In this document: positions 43,746-53,096 of the stretch, piece after piece
How the letters are laid out: each line of letters starts with the position of its first letter
Position numbering within the stretch: position 1 is the stretch's first letter
From: Theocolax elegans
Lineage: Eukaryota; Arthropoda; Insecta; Hymenoptera; Cerocephalidae
Assembly (NCBI GenBank): GCA_026168455.1
Contig: CM047425.1
Coordinates: forward strand, 43,110,711-43,174,710
DNA: 64,000 nt
Direction: 5' to 3'
Notes under the pieces: generated by a model
What the model was told of the DNA's origin: nothing
Seen by the model: the letters and a program-made list of their open reading frames with translations, nothing else
Databases searched by the model: none
Program-made: the position numbers and the translations under genes

Positions 43746-43857
43746 CTCTCACTAACTCGAACTCGCTCCGTTTCGCCGCGACACTGCTCGCGCGCGAAAA
43801 GATGGCCGACAACTTTCTTTAATTTAAATTAAATATCGGTGAGGACGAAACCGAAAG

Positions 43858-43874
43858 TCCTGTCACGGTCGCCA
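43858..43874 (-). other. Gypsy primer-binding site, tRNA-Arg type
   Basis: TGGCGACCGTGACAGGA on the minus strand, two bases from the 5' LTR. It is complementary to the 3' end (including CCA) of an insect tRNA-Arg of the GACCGTG...CACGGTCG type, from memory of the Drosophila gene. Confidence 0.8.
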
Positions 43875-43876
43875 TT

Positions 43877-44953
43877 TGTGACGTGGTATTCGCGTGCCTG
43901 GGTAAAATTAATTAATTTATATAATTAATAAAAACCGTTGGGCCGCGTTGCCCAATACCGCGCACACAATTAATTATTTTATCGCGAACTGCGGGCTGTC
44001 GCCAGGAACACGAGTTCGCTGGGACGATCGGTATGGAGGATTCGGGCAATCCTCCTTGCCTCGACCCGATATGAAAAATTAACGAATGTCGACGGGAGCG
44101 GGGAGAAATAACAATAACACAATTAATTAAAAATAAAATAAATGAAATGTTTATTTAAATAAATAACAAGATGGCCATTCAGGCCGTGTGCCGCGACAAT
44201 GCTCTTTCGCGCGGGCGGAAGTCCCGGGAAACCTGTCGGATCGAGATCCTCGCCTGCGACAGGTTTCGCTCCCAGGAACCGCTGTTCGAGTACCGTTGTA
44301 CTCGAACACACTCCCGTGGTACACACACACACAAGGGAGGGGGAGGGTCACGATAATAGTACACCACTTACCAGTGACGCTCCTCGGGGATGGCCCAGCC
44401 GATCCTGGGCGACTGGTCGACCTCCTTGACAAGGGGACGACCGGTGGTTGAGGTGGTGAAGGCGGCCCTTGCCGCGGCGAGCGAGTCGCGATCCGCGGTA
44501 TCACTCGCGCACGACTCCGTCCTTGATACACACACTCACACAAATACACACCAAAACGGTACGCACGTTCAGTCCACCCGGGTCTCCGCACCCAGCTCTG
44601 CTCCGGAACAACCGTTCACAGAGCTTAATGCAGGAGGGGGTGGGGCGCACTCTCGGCACTCACGAGCAGTACGGAACGTCTAGACAATGTAATAATCCGT
44701 CCCGATCGACGGATCATTACGCACTGCTTAGGCGATCGCCTAATTTCCCGAAAAAGGGATGGGAGTGGGGAAACTCACACACTCTTTCGCGCTCCCATCC
44801 CTACGTATTATTGCGCGCGTAATCGTACATTTGTAGAAAAATAAACAAGTGTCGTCGGTTGGCCTTGACATACGAAAGGCTCCGACGACTTACAATTCGA
44901 CAATTTAAATACTCTATTCGTCGTGAATAGATTGTGTGACGATTTCCGTCACA
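43877..44953 (-). repeat. Gypsy 5' LTR
   Basis: 1077 bp, same as 31135-32211 except about seven substitutions (for example GTGCCTGGG for GTGCCCGGG). It ends CCGTCACA and is followed by AATG. Confidence 0.97.
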
Positions 44954-45448
44954 AATGTGAAGCTTTAATTTGCAGAAACTGAAAAATTTCCTCACTGATG
45001 CTACTTGTGCATTTAAGGTTTTCTAATTTTTTTGTTCGGGTTCTTATGGAAGTGGAAAATTTTGTTTTAATAATTCCTCATATCCGGCTGTACCGCAAGC
45101 GAATCGTAATTTTAAAGCTTTTAAAATAGTACCAGAACACCAGTGAAGAACTTTTTTTATAATATTCACTTAATAATTTTATTTGATCTACATTAAAAAC
45201 TTTTGAGATCGTTTCTTTGGTTTCACTATAACATACTCGCTGTTCTAATCTACTCATTCTTTTGCGAGCAGCATGTAGTTTCCTCTTTAATTGCATTCTT
45301 GATCGATGAGATTTAGCGAACATTTGTTGTAAAATGTTGATGCGCTTTTTTAGTTTCACTACTTCATTCTCAGATGTTTTCTGATTTATATTCGCAAGTA
45401 GTTCTGGACCAGATTCATGATTTCTCTGGATTGCTTTATTTGATCCAT
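44954..45448 (-). pseudogene. P-element transposase exon 4, coiled-coil and start of core
   Basis: The minus strand opens after the acceptor TTATTCAG at 45449. The frame reads ANINQKTSENEVVKLKKRIN and RKLHAARKRMSRLEQRV, a leucine-zipper-like coiled coil as in P-type transposases, then VDQIKLLSEYYKK. A frameshift in an A run near 45160 moves to the frame WCSGTILKALKLRFACGTAG and GYEELLKQNFPLP, the conserved region before the catalytic core. Two stops follow. The sequence runs into the Gypsy insertion at 44954 and continues at 31134. Confidence 0.85.
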
Positions 45449-46427
45449 CTGAATAAAAAAACAAAATAATTAATTTATACTGGATTGACTATCAGAAAAT
45501 TTTTTCATAAATTTTGTATAAGCGACGTTTCATCAGTTATTTATTGCCAAAAAAAGTACAAACTTTAAATGCAAACATAATAATTAAATTCTCAATTTAA
45601 GAAGCTGAAAAAGTAGGTATTAGTTTAAAGGAAGCATGACGGCCTCATGGCAAATTTATTTGTTTGTAAAAAACGTACAAAAGTTTACATTTTCAAATTC
45701 TTACATAACATTACCAAATTTATTTTTTTTTAAGTCCTTAAGCATTATTATGCTTTATTTTTGCATAAAATTCATTACATCTATTATTGAATATTTTAAA
45801 GTAGGTTTCAAAAACGTAAGAGTATTATTTTTATATTACAAGATTAATTTTAGTATAGTTTAAAATTTTTTTAATTTGATAAGAAACGTAAATAGTTAAA
45901 TTTTACCTGTTTCATAATTATTTTTCAGTAAATAAAAAAAGTTATAAAAATGTAATTTTACTCCTGAAATGCATGTACAATTTTTCACCCTGATCATTTG
46001 AAAGGTTACTTTATGCGACAATAATCTATTTATAAAGTTGTAAATTTAAATTTCTAAATTTTTGCAAGATTTTTTGGTATATTTTGTTTAGTATGATAAA
46101 TTTAATTTTGTACTTGTACGTGGAGGCTAAAATAAGTGTTAAGTAAAAAGTCTGTGGTGAATAAAATGAGTCTGCAGGGAATAAAATAAGCAAGAAAACA
46201 AAATACAGTTTTAATCCCTTCGTAGAAGTTAATAAATTGAACTTTATAGATAATTAAGGTGTAAAAAATTCTTTCATTTATTCGTCACGTCTTTTAAAAC
46301 TTCCACAATGCAGTGATTAAAAAATTTTTTGTTAACATAAAAAAGTATGGTTAAAATAATTTTTAAATTAATAATTGTAAAATGAAATACAAAATTTCAT
46401 AATTTATTTACCAAATGACGTACTTAC

Positions 46428-46634
46428 ATGTATTTCCATTTTCTGTGACTATTTTGCAAAATGTCGCCTTATTCCCATCATGATTTTCTATATAAAGGTG
46501 ATCATCTGCTGCCTCACTGTGCAAATAATTTTCACCATGTACATCAGATTTACGATGTTCCATCTTGTTATCATTTGCAACAATTTTCATATCTTGATGA
46601 TAGCATTGAGAATATACTTCAATTTGCGATTCAT
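46428..46634 (-). CDS. P-element transposase exon 3
   Basis: An open segment with acceptor TTTGAAG and donor GTAAGTAC (46427-46421). It reads SQIEVYSQCYHQDMKIVAND and ENGNTCKYVIW-type residues, a variable linker between the THAP domain and the coiled coil. Both junctions are phase 1, in agreement with the exons on either side. The 980-bp stretch between this exon and exon 4 is intron with no gene visible. Confidence 0.7.
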
Positions 46635-46733
46635 CTTCAAACAAACATACATACAAAATTACATGACATATTTTACACTCGTGGTTTAAATCAATATAAT
46701 TATAATTATCTTATAATTTTTTAGTACACTTAC

Positions 46734-46833
46734 TTTCTGTGCCTAGACGTTTACGAAATATTGTGGGAAAAGCATTTCTTTTCAAACACCTACGCCCATT
46801 AGTAATTCCCCACATGCTTTTTTCAAAATGATT
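46734..46833 (-). CDS. P-element transposase exon 2, second half of THAP domain
   Basis: Acceptor TATTTCAG, donor GTAAGTG (46733-46727). It reads NHFEKSMWGITNGRRCLKRN and AFPTIF. With the Cys at the end of exon 1 it supplies the final C-x2-H of the THAP zinc module and the AVPTIF-like box. THAP domains bind DNA, here presumably the element ends. Confidence 0.85.
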
Positions 46834-46905
46834 CTGAAATACAAAGTAATAATAAAATAACAATTATTCTTATATATACTTAATTTATAGAAATACTTCA
46901 TTTAC

Positions 46906-47058
46906 TTCACATAAGGCTGCTCCTGGACCTGGTATCCAATCTGTTCGATTGATTTTTTCAAGCCATATTTTTTTTCTTCATTTCTCAAAAGGCAATTTGC
47001 ACATTTTGAATCCTTTTTTATCCGACTTAATGTAGTAATCGGCAAAACACCCAACCAT
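46906..47058 (-). pseudogene. P-element transposase exon 1, first half of THAP domain
   Basis: Starts MVGCFADYYIKSDKKGFKMC at 47058, with the first THAP cysteine at residue 4. After FEK an in-frame TGA appears, then the frame continues RKKIWLEKINRTDWIPGPGA to a Cys and the donor GTAAAT at 46905. A TTTGCAG acceptor lies at about 47070, so a non-coding exon probably precedes it. The single stop codon makes this copy defective. Confidence 0.8.
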
Positions 47059-47395
47059 TGCTTTTTCTGCAAATGAATTATATATGTAAACTACACTTGT
47101 AATTGAGGTTAAATTTCTATTATTCAAGATTGAGGTCTCTACATGATTACGTCAAGTAACTTATTATATAAGACATAAAACGAAATTACTTGCCATCAAT
47201 TATTACTTACTGTGCGTCACTGATTTTTGCAGAAAATTATATTTCAAAACTTTAAAAAAAAAGTAAACAAACGCACTGTACTTTTGCGATTACTATTGCT
47301 GTCTTTGTCTAAACACTCGCGCTCTCTCTCTTCCTTCCGCTTTAGATCAATATGGCGGACAGCCAATAAAAAACTCGCACACGGTTTATTAAGTC

Positions 47396-47715
47396 AAGCT
47401 TCGTCTCACGCGCCATTACTCATGTGGGGGAAGACGCCAAGCTTCGTCTCCCGCGCCATCACTCGAGTGGGAGAAGACGCCAAGCTTCGTCTCCCGCGCC
47501 ACCTCGAGTGACACGCCACCACTCGAGTGGGGGAAGACGCCAAGCTTCGACTGCCGCGCCAACTCGAGTGACGCGCCTCCACTCGAGTGGGGGGAAGACG
47601 CCAAGCTTCGTCTCCCGTGCCAACTCGAGTGACGCGCCATCACTCGAGTGGGAGAAGACGCCAAGCTTCATCTCACACGCCAACTCGAGTGATGCGTCAC
47701 CGCTCGAGTGGGAGG
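47396..47715 (+). repeat. Palindrome-rich minisatellite, right block
   Basis: About five units of roughly 60 bp, each with GAAGACGCCAAGCTTCGTCT-like and CACTCGAGTG palindromes. Open frames on both strands (47416-47734) have the same repeat as peptide and are not genes. The same unit is found at 29735-29870. Confidence 0.9.
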
Positions 47716-47762
47716 GTAGTTGACGCATGCGCAAAAGGAAAAAAGATGTACAATGTTAGGTA

Positions 47763-47775
47763 ATTTTGTGTGTAT

Positions 47776-47810
<35 letters not shown>

Positions 47811-47885
47811 TGGTTAGTTTAGATGTTGTATTAATAATTAACTCAAATTATTCTTATAATATATATATATATATATATATATAAA
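47763..47885 (+). repeat. (TG)n and (TA)n microsatellites
   Basis: GTGTGTGTGTGT at about 47770-47806 and TATATATATATA at about 47861-47882. Confidence 0.95.
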
Positions 47886-48085
47886 TTTAATCAAAATTAT
47901 ACTGTATAAAACATTAAACTAACCGAATTAAAGTAATACTAATTATAAAAATAATGTTGTAAAAAATGTAGAAATTTATTAGTATACTTAAATCTAATAA
48001 TATAAAAAACAATCTATAACTATAATTAAAAGCTAAAAATGAGAATGCTAGGCTGTATAAACGTATAACATATATATATATATAT
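47886..48085. other. AT-rich spacer ending in a TA tract
   Basis: No gene; TATATATATA at 48069-48088. Confidence 0.5.
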
Positions 48086-49457
48086 ATATGGGAGATTCCA
48101 TGTGAAGTGATCCAGTTAAAAAATAGAATTTTGTTTTAATGTATGGAATCAGTAAAAAACTACTTGAATAGAGTGTAGCTAAATTTTTAGACCTGAATTT
48201 CAATTAGTACCAGAGTCTTAGCCAATCAAAAAATAGAATTTTTTGAAAAAATTGACTTATTGGCCATGTTTATCACTTAATAACTCAAAATCTAACAATT
48301 TTTTCTTATATACATTAAATTTGAAAAAGTTTATTAATTTCAAGAAGAATCAGTTGAAATATTTCATTTATATTATTTTTAAACTTTGAATATAGTTATA
48401 ATCAATAAAAACCTTTATAGTAAAAAAAAGGGTTGTACGATCATCAAAAATATTTTATCCATCCAAAAATCTAATTCATCGATGATTAATTACCTTCAAA
48501 ATAATGCAAAGTTTGAGTGCGGCAGAGCATTTCAGACAAAGTTATGGTGTTTTTAGTCAAATTTCATAAAAAAAGAGAGCGAATGCATTTTATGAAGAAA
48601 ACAGACTAACTGTATACTTGCATTCAAACAATATGGCACTATTATTCCTCAATATTACTAAAATATACTATTTATTGTTAGTTACTGATACTTTTATTTA
48701 GTTGTTATTTAAGTCTGATACTTTTAGTTATACTGGTTATATAATTGGATTTATTGGAATTATAAAAAGTTTCAGGTATTTATCCAATTATATAACAGGT
48801 ATAACTGCTTATACCTACTGTTTTGTGTTTGTAAGCAACTTAGAGATTAAAATGTATCAGTGACTAACAATAAATAGTATAGTTTAGTAATAATGAGGAA
48901 TAATAGTGCAATATTGTTTGAATGCAAGTATACGGTTAGTCTGTTTTCTTCATTAAATGCATTCGCTCTCTTTTTTTATGAAATTTGACTAAAAACACTA
49001 TAACTTTGTCTGAAATGCTCTGCCGCACTCAAACTTTGCATTATTTTGAAGGTAATTAATCATCGATGAATTAGATTTTTGGATGGATAAAATATTTTTG
49101 ATCGTACAACCCTTTTTTTTACTATAAAGGTTTTTATTGTATATAATTTCATTCAAAGTTTTAAAATAAAATAAATGAAATATTTCAACTGATTCTTCTT
49201 GAAATTAATAAACTTTTTCAAATTTAATGTATATAAGAAAAAATTGTTAGATTTTGAGTTATTAAGTGATAAACATGGCCAAAAAGTCAATTTTTTCAAA
49301 AAATTCGATTTTTTGATTGGCTACAACTCTGGTACTAATTGAAATTCAGGTCTAAAAATTTAGCTACACTCTATTCAAGTAGTTTTTTACTGATTCCATA
49401 CATTAAAACAAAATTCTATTTTTTAACTGGATCACTTCACACGAAATCTCCCATATA
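48086..49457. repeat. Giant palindromic element in a TA tract, 1.37 kb
   Basis: The left end ATATGGGAGATTCCATGTGAAG is mirrored by CTTCACACGAAATCTCCCATAT at the right. Inner words (TTTAGACCTGAATTTCAATT / AATTGAAATTCAGGTCTAAA, TAATTCATCGATGATTAATT / AATTAATCATCGATGAATTA) pair closely; the centre is near 48770. It lies between TATATA tracts. The ends resemble those of 13843-14826. No protein is encoded. Confidence 0.88.
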
Positions 49458-49549
49458 TATATAACAAATAATTCTAATAACTAACGTAAAAAAACAAGTA
49501 TAAAATTTTTTTGGTAAAAAAAAACTGAACTAAATTATTTTTTTTGGTC

Positions 49550-50055
49550 GCGTTTTTTTCTCTTCGTTGGTTCCGCTTCCTCCTCAATCACTTCATCTTT
49601 AATAAAATTATCAAAAAAATTATGAAATTTTCTCCTCCGTACATTATTTTTAATTGGTAACGGGTTTTCCAACTGTGAAGAAAAAAAAGTTAAATTTTAT
49701 ATATTATTTATAATATGATTGTATTAAAAAAAATTTTATGCTTACCAGCACGACTTTTTTTTATTTGTATGTTGCTCCCCGTCGGTCGTGGTGGTGTTGA
49801 TGGTGGTGGTGCTGGTAGTGTTGGCGGTGGTGGTGTTGGTGGTGGTGGTGGTGTTGGTAATGCTGGAGGTGGTGGTGGTGGTGAGGTGGATGCTGGGGTG
49901 GTTTGATTACTAGGTGGGGGTGAAGGAGGCTTTTTAAAAGTGTGTGGTGAATGTATCGGTGATACAGGATCTGGTGGGGTACTCATAGTACTGAAAATTG
50001 TATGCATCGGCGGTACATCCCATCTCGTCCGTTTATTCTTTGGTCTAACCTGTAA
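49550..50055 (-). CDS. Proline-rich protein exons, unknown function
   Basis: On the minus strand an acceptor TTAATTTACAG precedes VRPKNKRTRWDVPPMHTIFS, which continues in frame into TPPDPVSPIHSPHT and a long proline tract (SPPPPPPALPTPPPPP type). The stretch ends at a good donor CTG/GTAAGC at about 49743. A second exon candidate begins after CTTCACAG at about 49678 and encodes a basic, acidic-tailed segment (NNVRRRKFHNFFDNFIKDEV), but the phase from the first exon does not match it without a frameshift. I know no family for it. It is transcribed away from the two small plus-strand genes at 51.9-52.8 kb. Confidence 0.45.
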
Positions 50056-50098
50056 ATTAATATAAAATATATGTTTATGTATAATTTACAAAAAAAAA

Positions 50099-50520
50099 TT
50101 TGCGAGCAGAAGTGGCGCTGCCGTCAGGTAGACTGAATTCATATTCGACGACAATTTTGGACAATTAAAAAAAATAGAGTTTTAACTACACAAAATCAAA
50201 GTTAAGCGCCATAGCTATTGATGTAATGATTAATTACATATTACTTAGCTGATCGAAAAGTCAGTATTTTCGACGAATAGTGAGAAGTACGAAGTGACTT
50301 CGGTATGTGTTCTCAGAATTGATTCGTACTTCTCACTATTCGTCGAAAATACTGACTTTTCGATCAGCTAAGCAATATGTAATTAATCATTACATCAATA
50401 GCTATGGCGCTCAACTCTGATTTTGTGTGGTAGAAACTCTATTTCCTATAAATGTTCATAATTATTGTCGAATATGAACTCAACTTATCTGACGGCAGCG
50501 CCACTTTTGCTCGCAAAATT
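50099..50520. repeat. Palindromic MITE, 420 bp
   Basis: Nearly complete inverted repeat: TTTGCGAGCAGAAGTGGCGC against GCGCCACTTTTGCTCGCAAA at the ends, and GATCGAAAAGTCAGTATTTT against AAAATACTGACTTTTCGATC inside. It is centred near 50310 and would lie within an intron or upstream of the proline-rich exons. Confidence 0.9.
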
Positions 50521-51020
50521 CGGGTGGTGGATTTGTGAAGCTATGAGTACGGACTGCCCTTAAAAAAAAATAAATACAAATGAAATTTCAATACCTTTTA
50601 TCAATAAGAGACTATTATTCAAATCTCAATAGCTCAATACTCAAATCAAATTGTACCTGTGAAAAAAATTTCAAATAATTATAATATTACATATGAATTG
50701 ATCAATGATAAAATCAATATCTACTCACATCAAAGGTTGTTAACTGTTCCGACGCATGTTTCATACATTGATGCCTCTCTACCTTACCCTCTCCGATATC
50801 AAAGGGTAAACTATTTTACCAGCTCACATTGTAACACTGAATTCTCCCCATCTTACCAACATCCACCTACTATGATTTAATCACATGTCGCTAGAGGGCT
50901 CCTAAATTCACTTTTTTCGCCTTCTTTGCCACGCATCCATTATTTTTAACCTGAAACATAAAGATTGATATTCTTATGTAAAACTGCTCTCTACAACAAA
51001 AAAAACTAGTTGATCTATAT
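50521..51020. other. AT-rich spacer
   Basis: A minus-strand acceptor-like TTATGTTTCAG at about 50951 precedes a short basic peptide (DAWQRRRKK). Nothing else is recognisable. A 73-codon plus-strand frame at 50659-50880 has no homology. Confidence 0.35.
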
Positions 51021-51024
51021 CAAT

Positions 51025-51205
51025 ATCTGAAACAAAAGCAAAAATCTTTTGACATCTGAAACAGAGAAAGGAAAAAAATACGGTTAGATCTGAAACAAAC
51101 AAAAAAAAATCCATGGATATCTGAAACAGAGGTAAAATAAAAACAATACAGCGACATCTGAAACATACGAAAAAACAAGAAAAATCCATGGATATCTGAA
51201 ACAGA
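51025..51205 (-). repeat. Six-fold iterated TGTTTCAGAT motif
   Basis: ATCTGAAACA on the plus strand begins at 51025, 51054, 51088, 51119, 51155 and 51194, spaced 29-39 bp. On the minus strand each is a pyrimidine tract ending TTTCAG, which looks like a splice acceptor. Whether this is a cluster of alternative acceptors or a simple repeat is unknown. Confidence 0.7.
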
Positions 51206-51347
51206 GAAAAGAACACGAAGATCGTTAAACAGAAAAAAAATTCCTTGATCCTTCTACAGCATTGAAACAATAAAAAAATAGTAAGAAAGTATATTACCTT
51301 ATTATTCACACCGCCGTAGCTCCTTCTCGTCGACCTTCTCGTCGACT

Positions 51348-51728
51348 ATTGACCGGAACGTTGCGCAACTCGTATAAATAGCATTCACCCCACTAACGGA
51401 TACTCGCGGTGCAGCATGCGTGCGTAGATATTAACTCGCAGTGTATGCATCGGTGAGAGTTGCACGCGCACTCGTATTCGCGGTGGGGCGCGCTCGCGGT
51501 GGGACATGCTCCCGCTGCTTACGCAATTGTGTGTGCGCGCACGCGTCTTTGCGGTGGGGTTTATAATTCTTGCTACGCTGTAACATGATGCCCATGCATA
51601 TTATATTAAAGTAGGGCTGACCCAGTCTGCGCGCGCATAATTAATTAATAAATGGAAGAGGGTGCGCGCATGCGTACTAAGCATGATTGTAGGTATAAAT
51701 AGTGGGTTAAAGAACGTTGTACATCATT
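51348..51728. promoter_or_regulatory. Divergent promoter region
   Basis: Plus side: TATAAATAG at 51694-51702 and an arthropod initiator TCATT at 51724-51728, A+1 at 51726, 32 bp from the TATA start. Minus side: TATTTATA at 51380-51373 and TCAAT at 51352-51348, 30 bp apart. Between them is a GC-rich stretch with five repeats of CGCGGTG(G) (51406, 51468, 51481, 51492 and TTGCGGTGGGG near 51548), which may be activator sites. It would drive the proline-rich gene leftward and the 51.9-kb gene rightward. Confidence 0.6.
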
Positions 51729-51867
51729 CGTCGATTACTTTTTGTACAATTTAAAAGCGTTACTACATTGATATAAAATTCGTAAGTATTACAGTATCTT
51801 TTTTGTATATACATTATTTCTAATTTAATCATATATAATGGTTTTTTAATAATTTTTGTTACAGAAT
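51726..51867 (+). other. 5' exon and short intron of the 51.9-kb gene
   Basis: Non-coding exon 51726-51781, donor C/GTAAGTATT at 51782, acceptor TTTTGTTACAG ending at 51864. The intron is 83 bp. The Met follows three bases into exon 2. Confidence 0.65.
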
Positions 51868-52500
51868 ATGCAGTATATTGTGGACTTGTAATGCTTCAAA
51901 AGCAGAAGGCATGAGAATGTTGTCAAAGAAGTTGCGATTCTTGATCTAAACAACGACTATGCTACACCTCGTGTATATCTATTTCAACCACCATATGAAT
52001 GGGGTTCACTACCAATGGAAGCACGTGATGAGAATATGTGGCTGACAAAATATAATCACGGTTTATTCTGGTATTCTGGTGATACACCGTATTATAAGCT
52101 TGATAATATTTTTATTGAAATGGAGCAGCACTTACAACCTACATTATATGTAAAAGGCTTGCAAAAGGTTCAATGGCTTAAACCATATTTCTCGAGTGTA
52201 AAAAATTTGGAAGACTTCAATTGTCCACCTTTACGCCAACTACTTACAAATGTAAAAGTTCAATGCGATAACCATTACCCAAGTGTGCAGAAAAATTGTG
52301 CAGTAAGAAATGTGTGTGCTTTATAAGAGTGGTTTATAAGTAACATTGGACCCATGACCTCATCGACCTGTAGTACGTGTTCGGCAGACGATGTAGCTGA
52401 TGATGGGGAAGGGGCACTTGATCTTACGATTAATAATAAGTTTAGTTTTCTAAAAACTGTACACTCGGTGGGGGAAACATCGAGAAATAGAGTGGGGTGA
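51868..52500 (+). pseudogene. Uncharacterised protein with WLTKYNHGL / YVKGLQK motifs
   Basis: From ATG at 51868 one frame runs 210 codons to TGA at 52498, with two internal stops: TAA at 51889 (codon 8) and TAA at 52324. It reads VVKEVAILDLNNDY, VYLFQPPYEWGSLPMEARDE, NMWLTKYNHGLFWYSGDTPY, TLYVKGLQKVQWLKPYF and NLEDFNCPPLRQLL. Similar unnamed proteins occur, as far as I remember, in many insect genomes, with the PPY-W, HG-W-GD-PY, VKG--K and LE---CP blocks conserved. Function unknown to me; an RNase H-like nuclease fold is a guess. The promoter and intron described above lie directly upstream. Confidence 0.65.
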
Positions 52501-52511
52501 GATGAATCTGC

Positions 52512-52546
52512 TATAAAAAGGCGAGTTACTAGGCTTGAACATCATT
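52512..52546 (+). promoter_or_regulatory. TATA and initiator of the 52.6-kb gene
   Basis: TATAAAAAG at 52512-52520 and TCATT at 52542-52546 with A+1 at 52544, 32 bp from the TATA start. This is the same spacing as the promoter at 51694. Confidence 0.65.
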
Positions 52547-52590
52547 TCCATACTACTTACAACTAAGTAAAGACTGAATATAAGTAAAAT

Positions 52591-52811
52591 ATGGAGCAGT
52601 TAAATGCAGTAGCCCGATCGTCATGCTACTTGCCTTCTCGTAGGCTTAAAGATTTAACTATAGGAGAGAGATACCCAATAACTTACGTTAAACGCAAGTA
52701 AATAAACATTTACTGGAAACTGAAAATGAGTTTAACTTTTTAAGCGATGAAATAAATAAGCGTGTTATATATCTCAAGTACTTGAGAAATTGTAAAGTTG
52801 AATTTGTATGA
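52591..52811 (+). pseudogene. Small basic protein, unknown function, frameshifted
   Basis: From ATG at 52591 the frame reads SCYLPSRRLKDLTIGERYPI and stops at 52699 after 36 codons. A second frame from about 52695 reads NEFNFLSDEINKRVIYLKYL to TGA at 52809. I recall short insect proteins in which these two blocks are joined by a region of about 20 residues that is missing here, so this looks like a deletion with frameshift. Its own TATA and initiator precede it. The repeated occurrence next to the WLTKYNHGL type of protein is remembered, not verified. Possibly a nucleic-acid-binding accessory protein of an unnamed element. Confidence 0.5.
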
Positions 52812-53096
52812 ATGTATGAATGTGTATGCATGAGTGTTACATCGTTTATATTCAATAAGCTTGTAAAAATTTTATAACAAACTCATTTTTTTTACAATAT
52901 ATGTATTAAACCAATTAATAGTATTATAATTTTAAACCAATCTTCTCATCCTCTCTCCTTAATTACACTTAATATAATAAAATCTAAATAAGTTAATTCA
53001 TTGAAAAAAAAATTCTTTTTAAACTGCTTTAAAAAATAATTATTTGTTTTATAAGAATAGTGATTTATATTATAAAAAGAAATTTTCCAATTAACT
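52812..53096. other. AT-rich spacer
   Basis: No gene seen. CAATAAGCTTG near 52852 and AATATAATAAAATC near 52972 could serve as polyadenylation regions for the small gene. Confidence 0.35.

Larger units (their letters stand above)
31135..44953 (-). mobile_element. Gypsy LTR retrotransposon, 13.8 kb, internally rearranged
   Basis: Two 1077-bp LTRs (TG...CA) with a 4-bp target duplication AATG (31131-31134, 44954-44957), a purine tract, a tRNA-Arg-type primer site, Gag with capsid and zinc knuckles, and a pol with protease, RT and RNase H on the minus strand. The integrase catalytic core is absent. A LINE fragment is nested in the leader. It is inserted in the P-element transposase gene. Nearly identical LTRs (about seven differences) mean insertion was recent. 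Confidence 0.96.
29871..47395 (-). mobile_element. P-element-like transposon with THAP transposase, split by Gypsy
   Basis: Inferred extent. The inverted words CCATATTGATCTAAA (29901-29915) and TTTAGATCAATATGG (47341-47355) lie just inside the two minisatellite blocks and may be terminal or subterminal repeats. Between them the minus strand encodes a P/THAP9-type transposase in at least four exons, cut by a Gypsy element at 31135-44953. The true tips and the 8-bp target duplication expected for P elements were not identified. Confidence 0.7.

Noticed and set aside
47416..47734. Frames of 80-99 codons in the minisatellite
   Set aside because: Repeat-encoded peptides on both strands.
49715..49906. 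Gly/Val-rich plus-strand frame
   Set aside because: Complement of the proline tract in the minus-strand exon.
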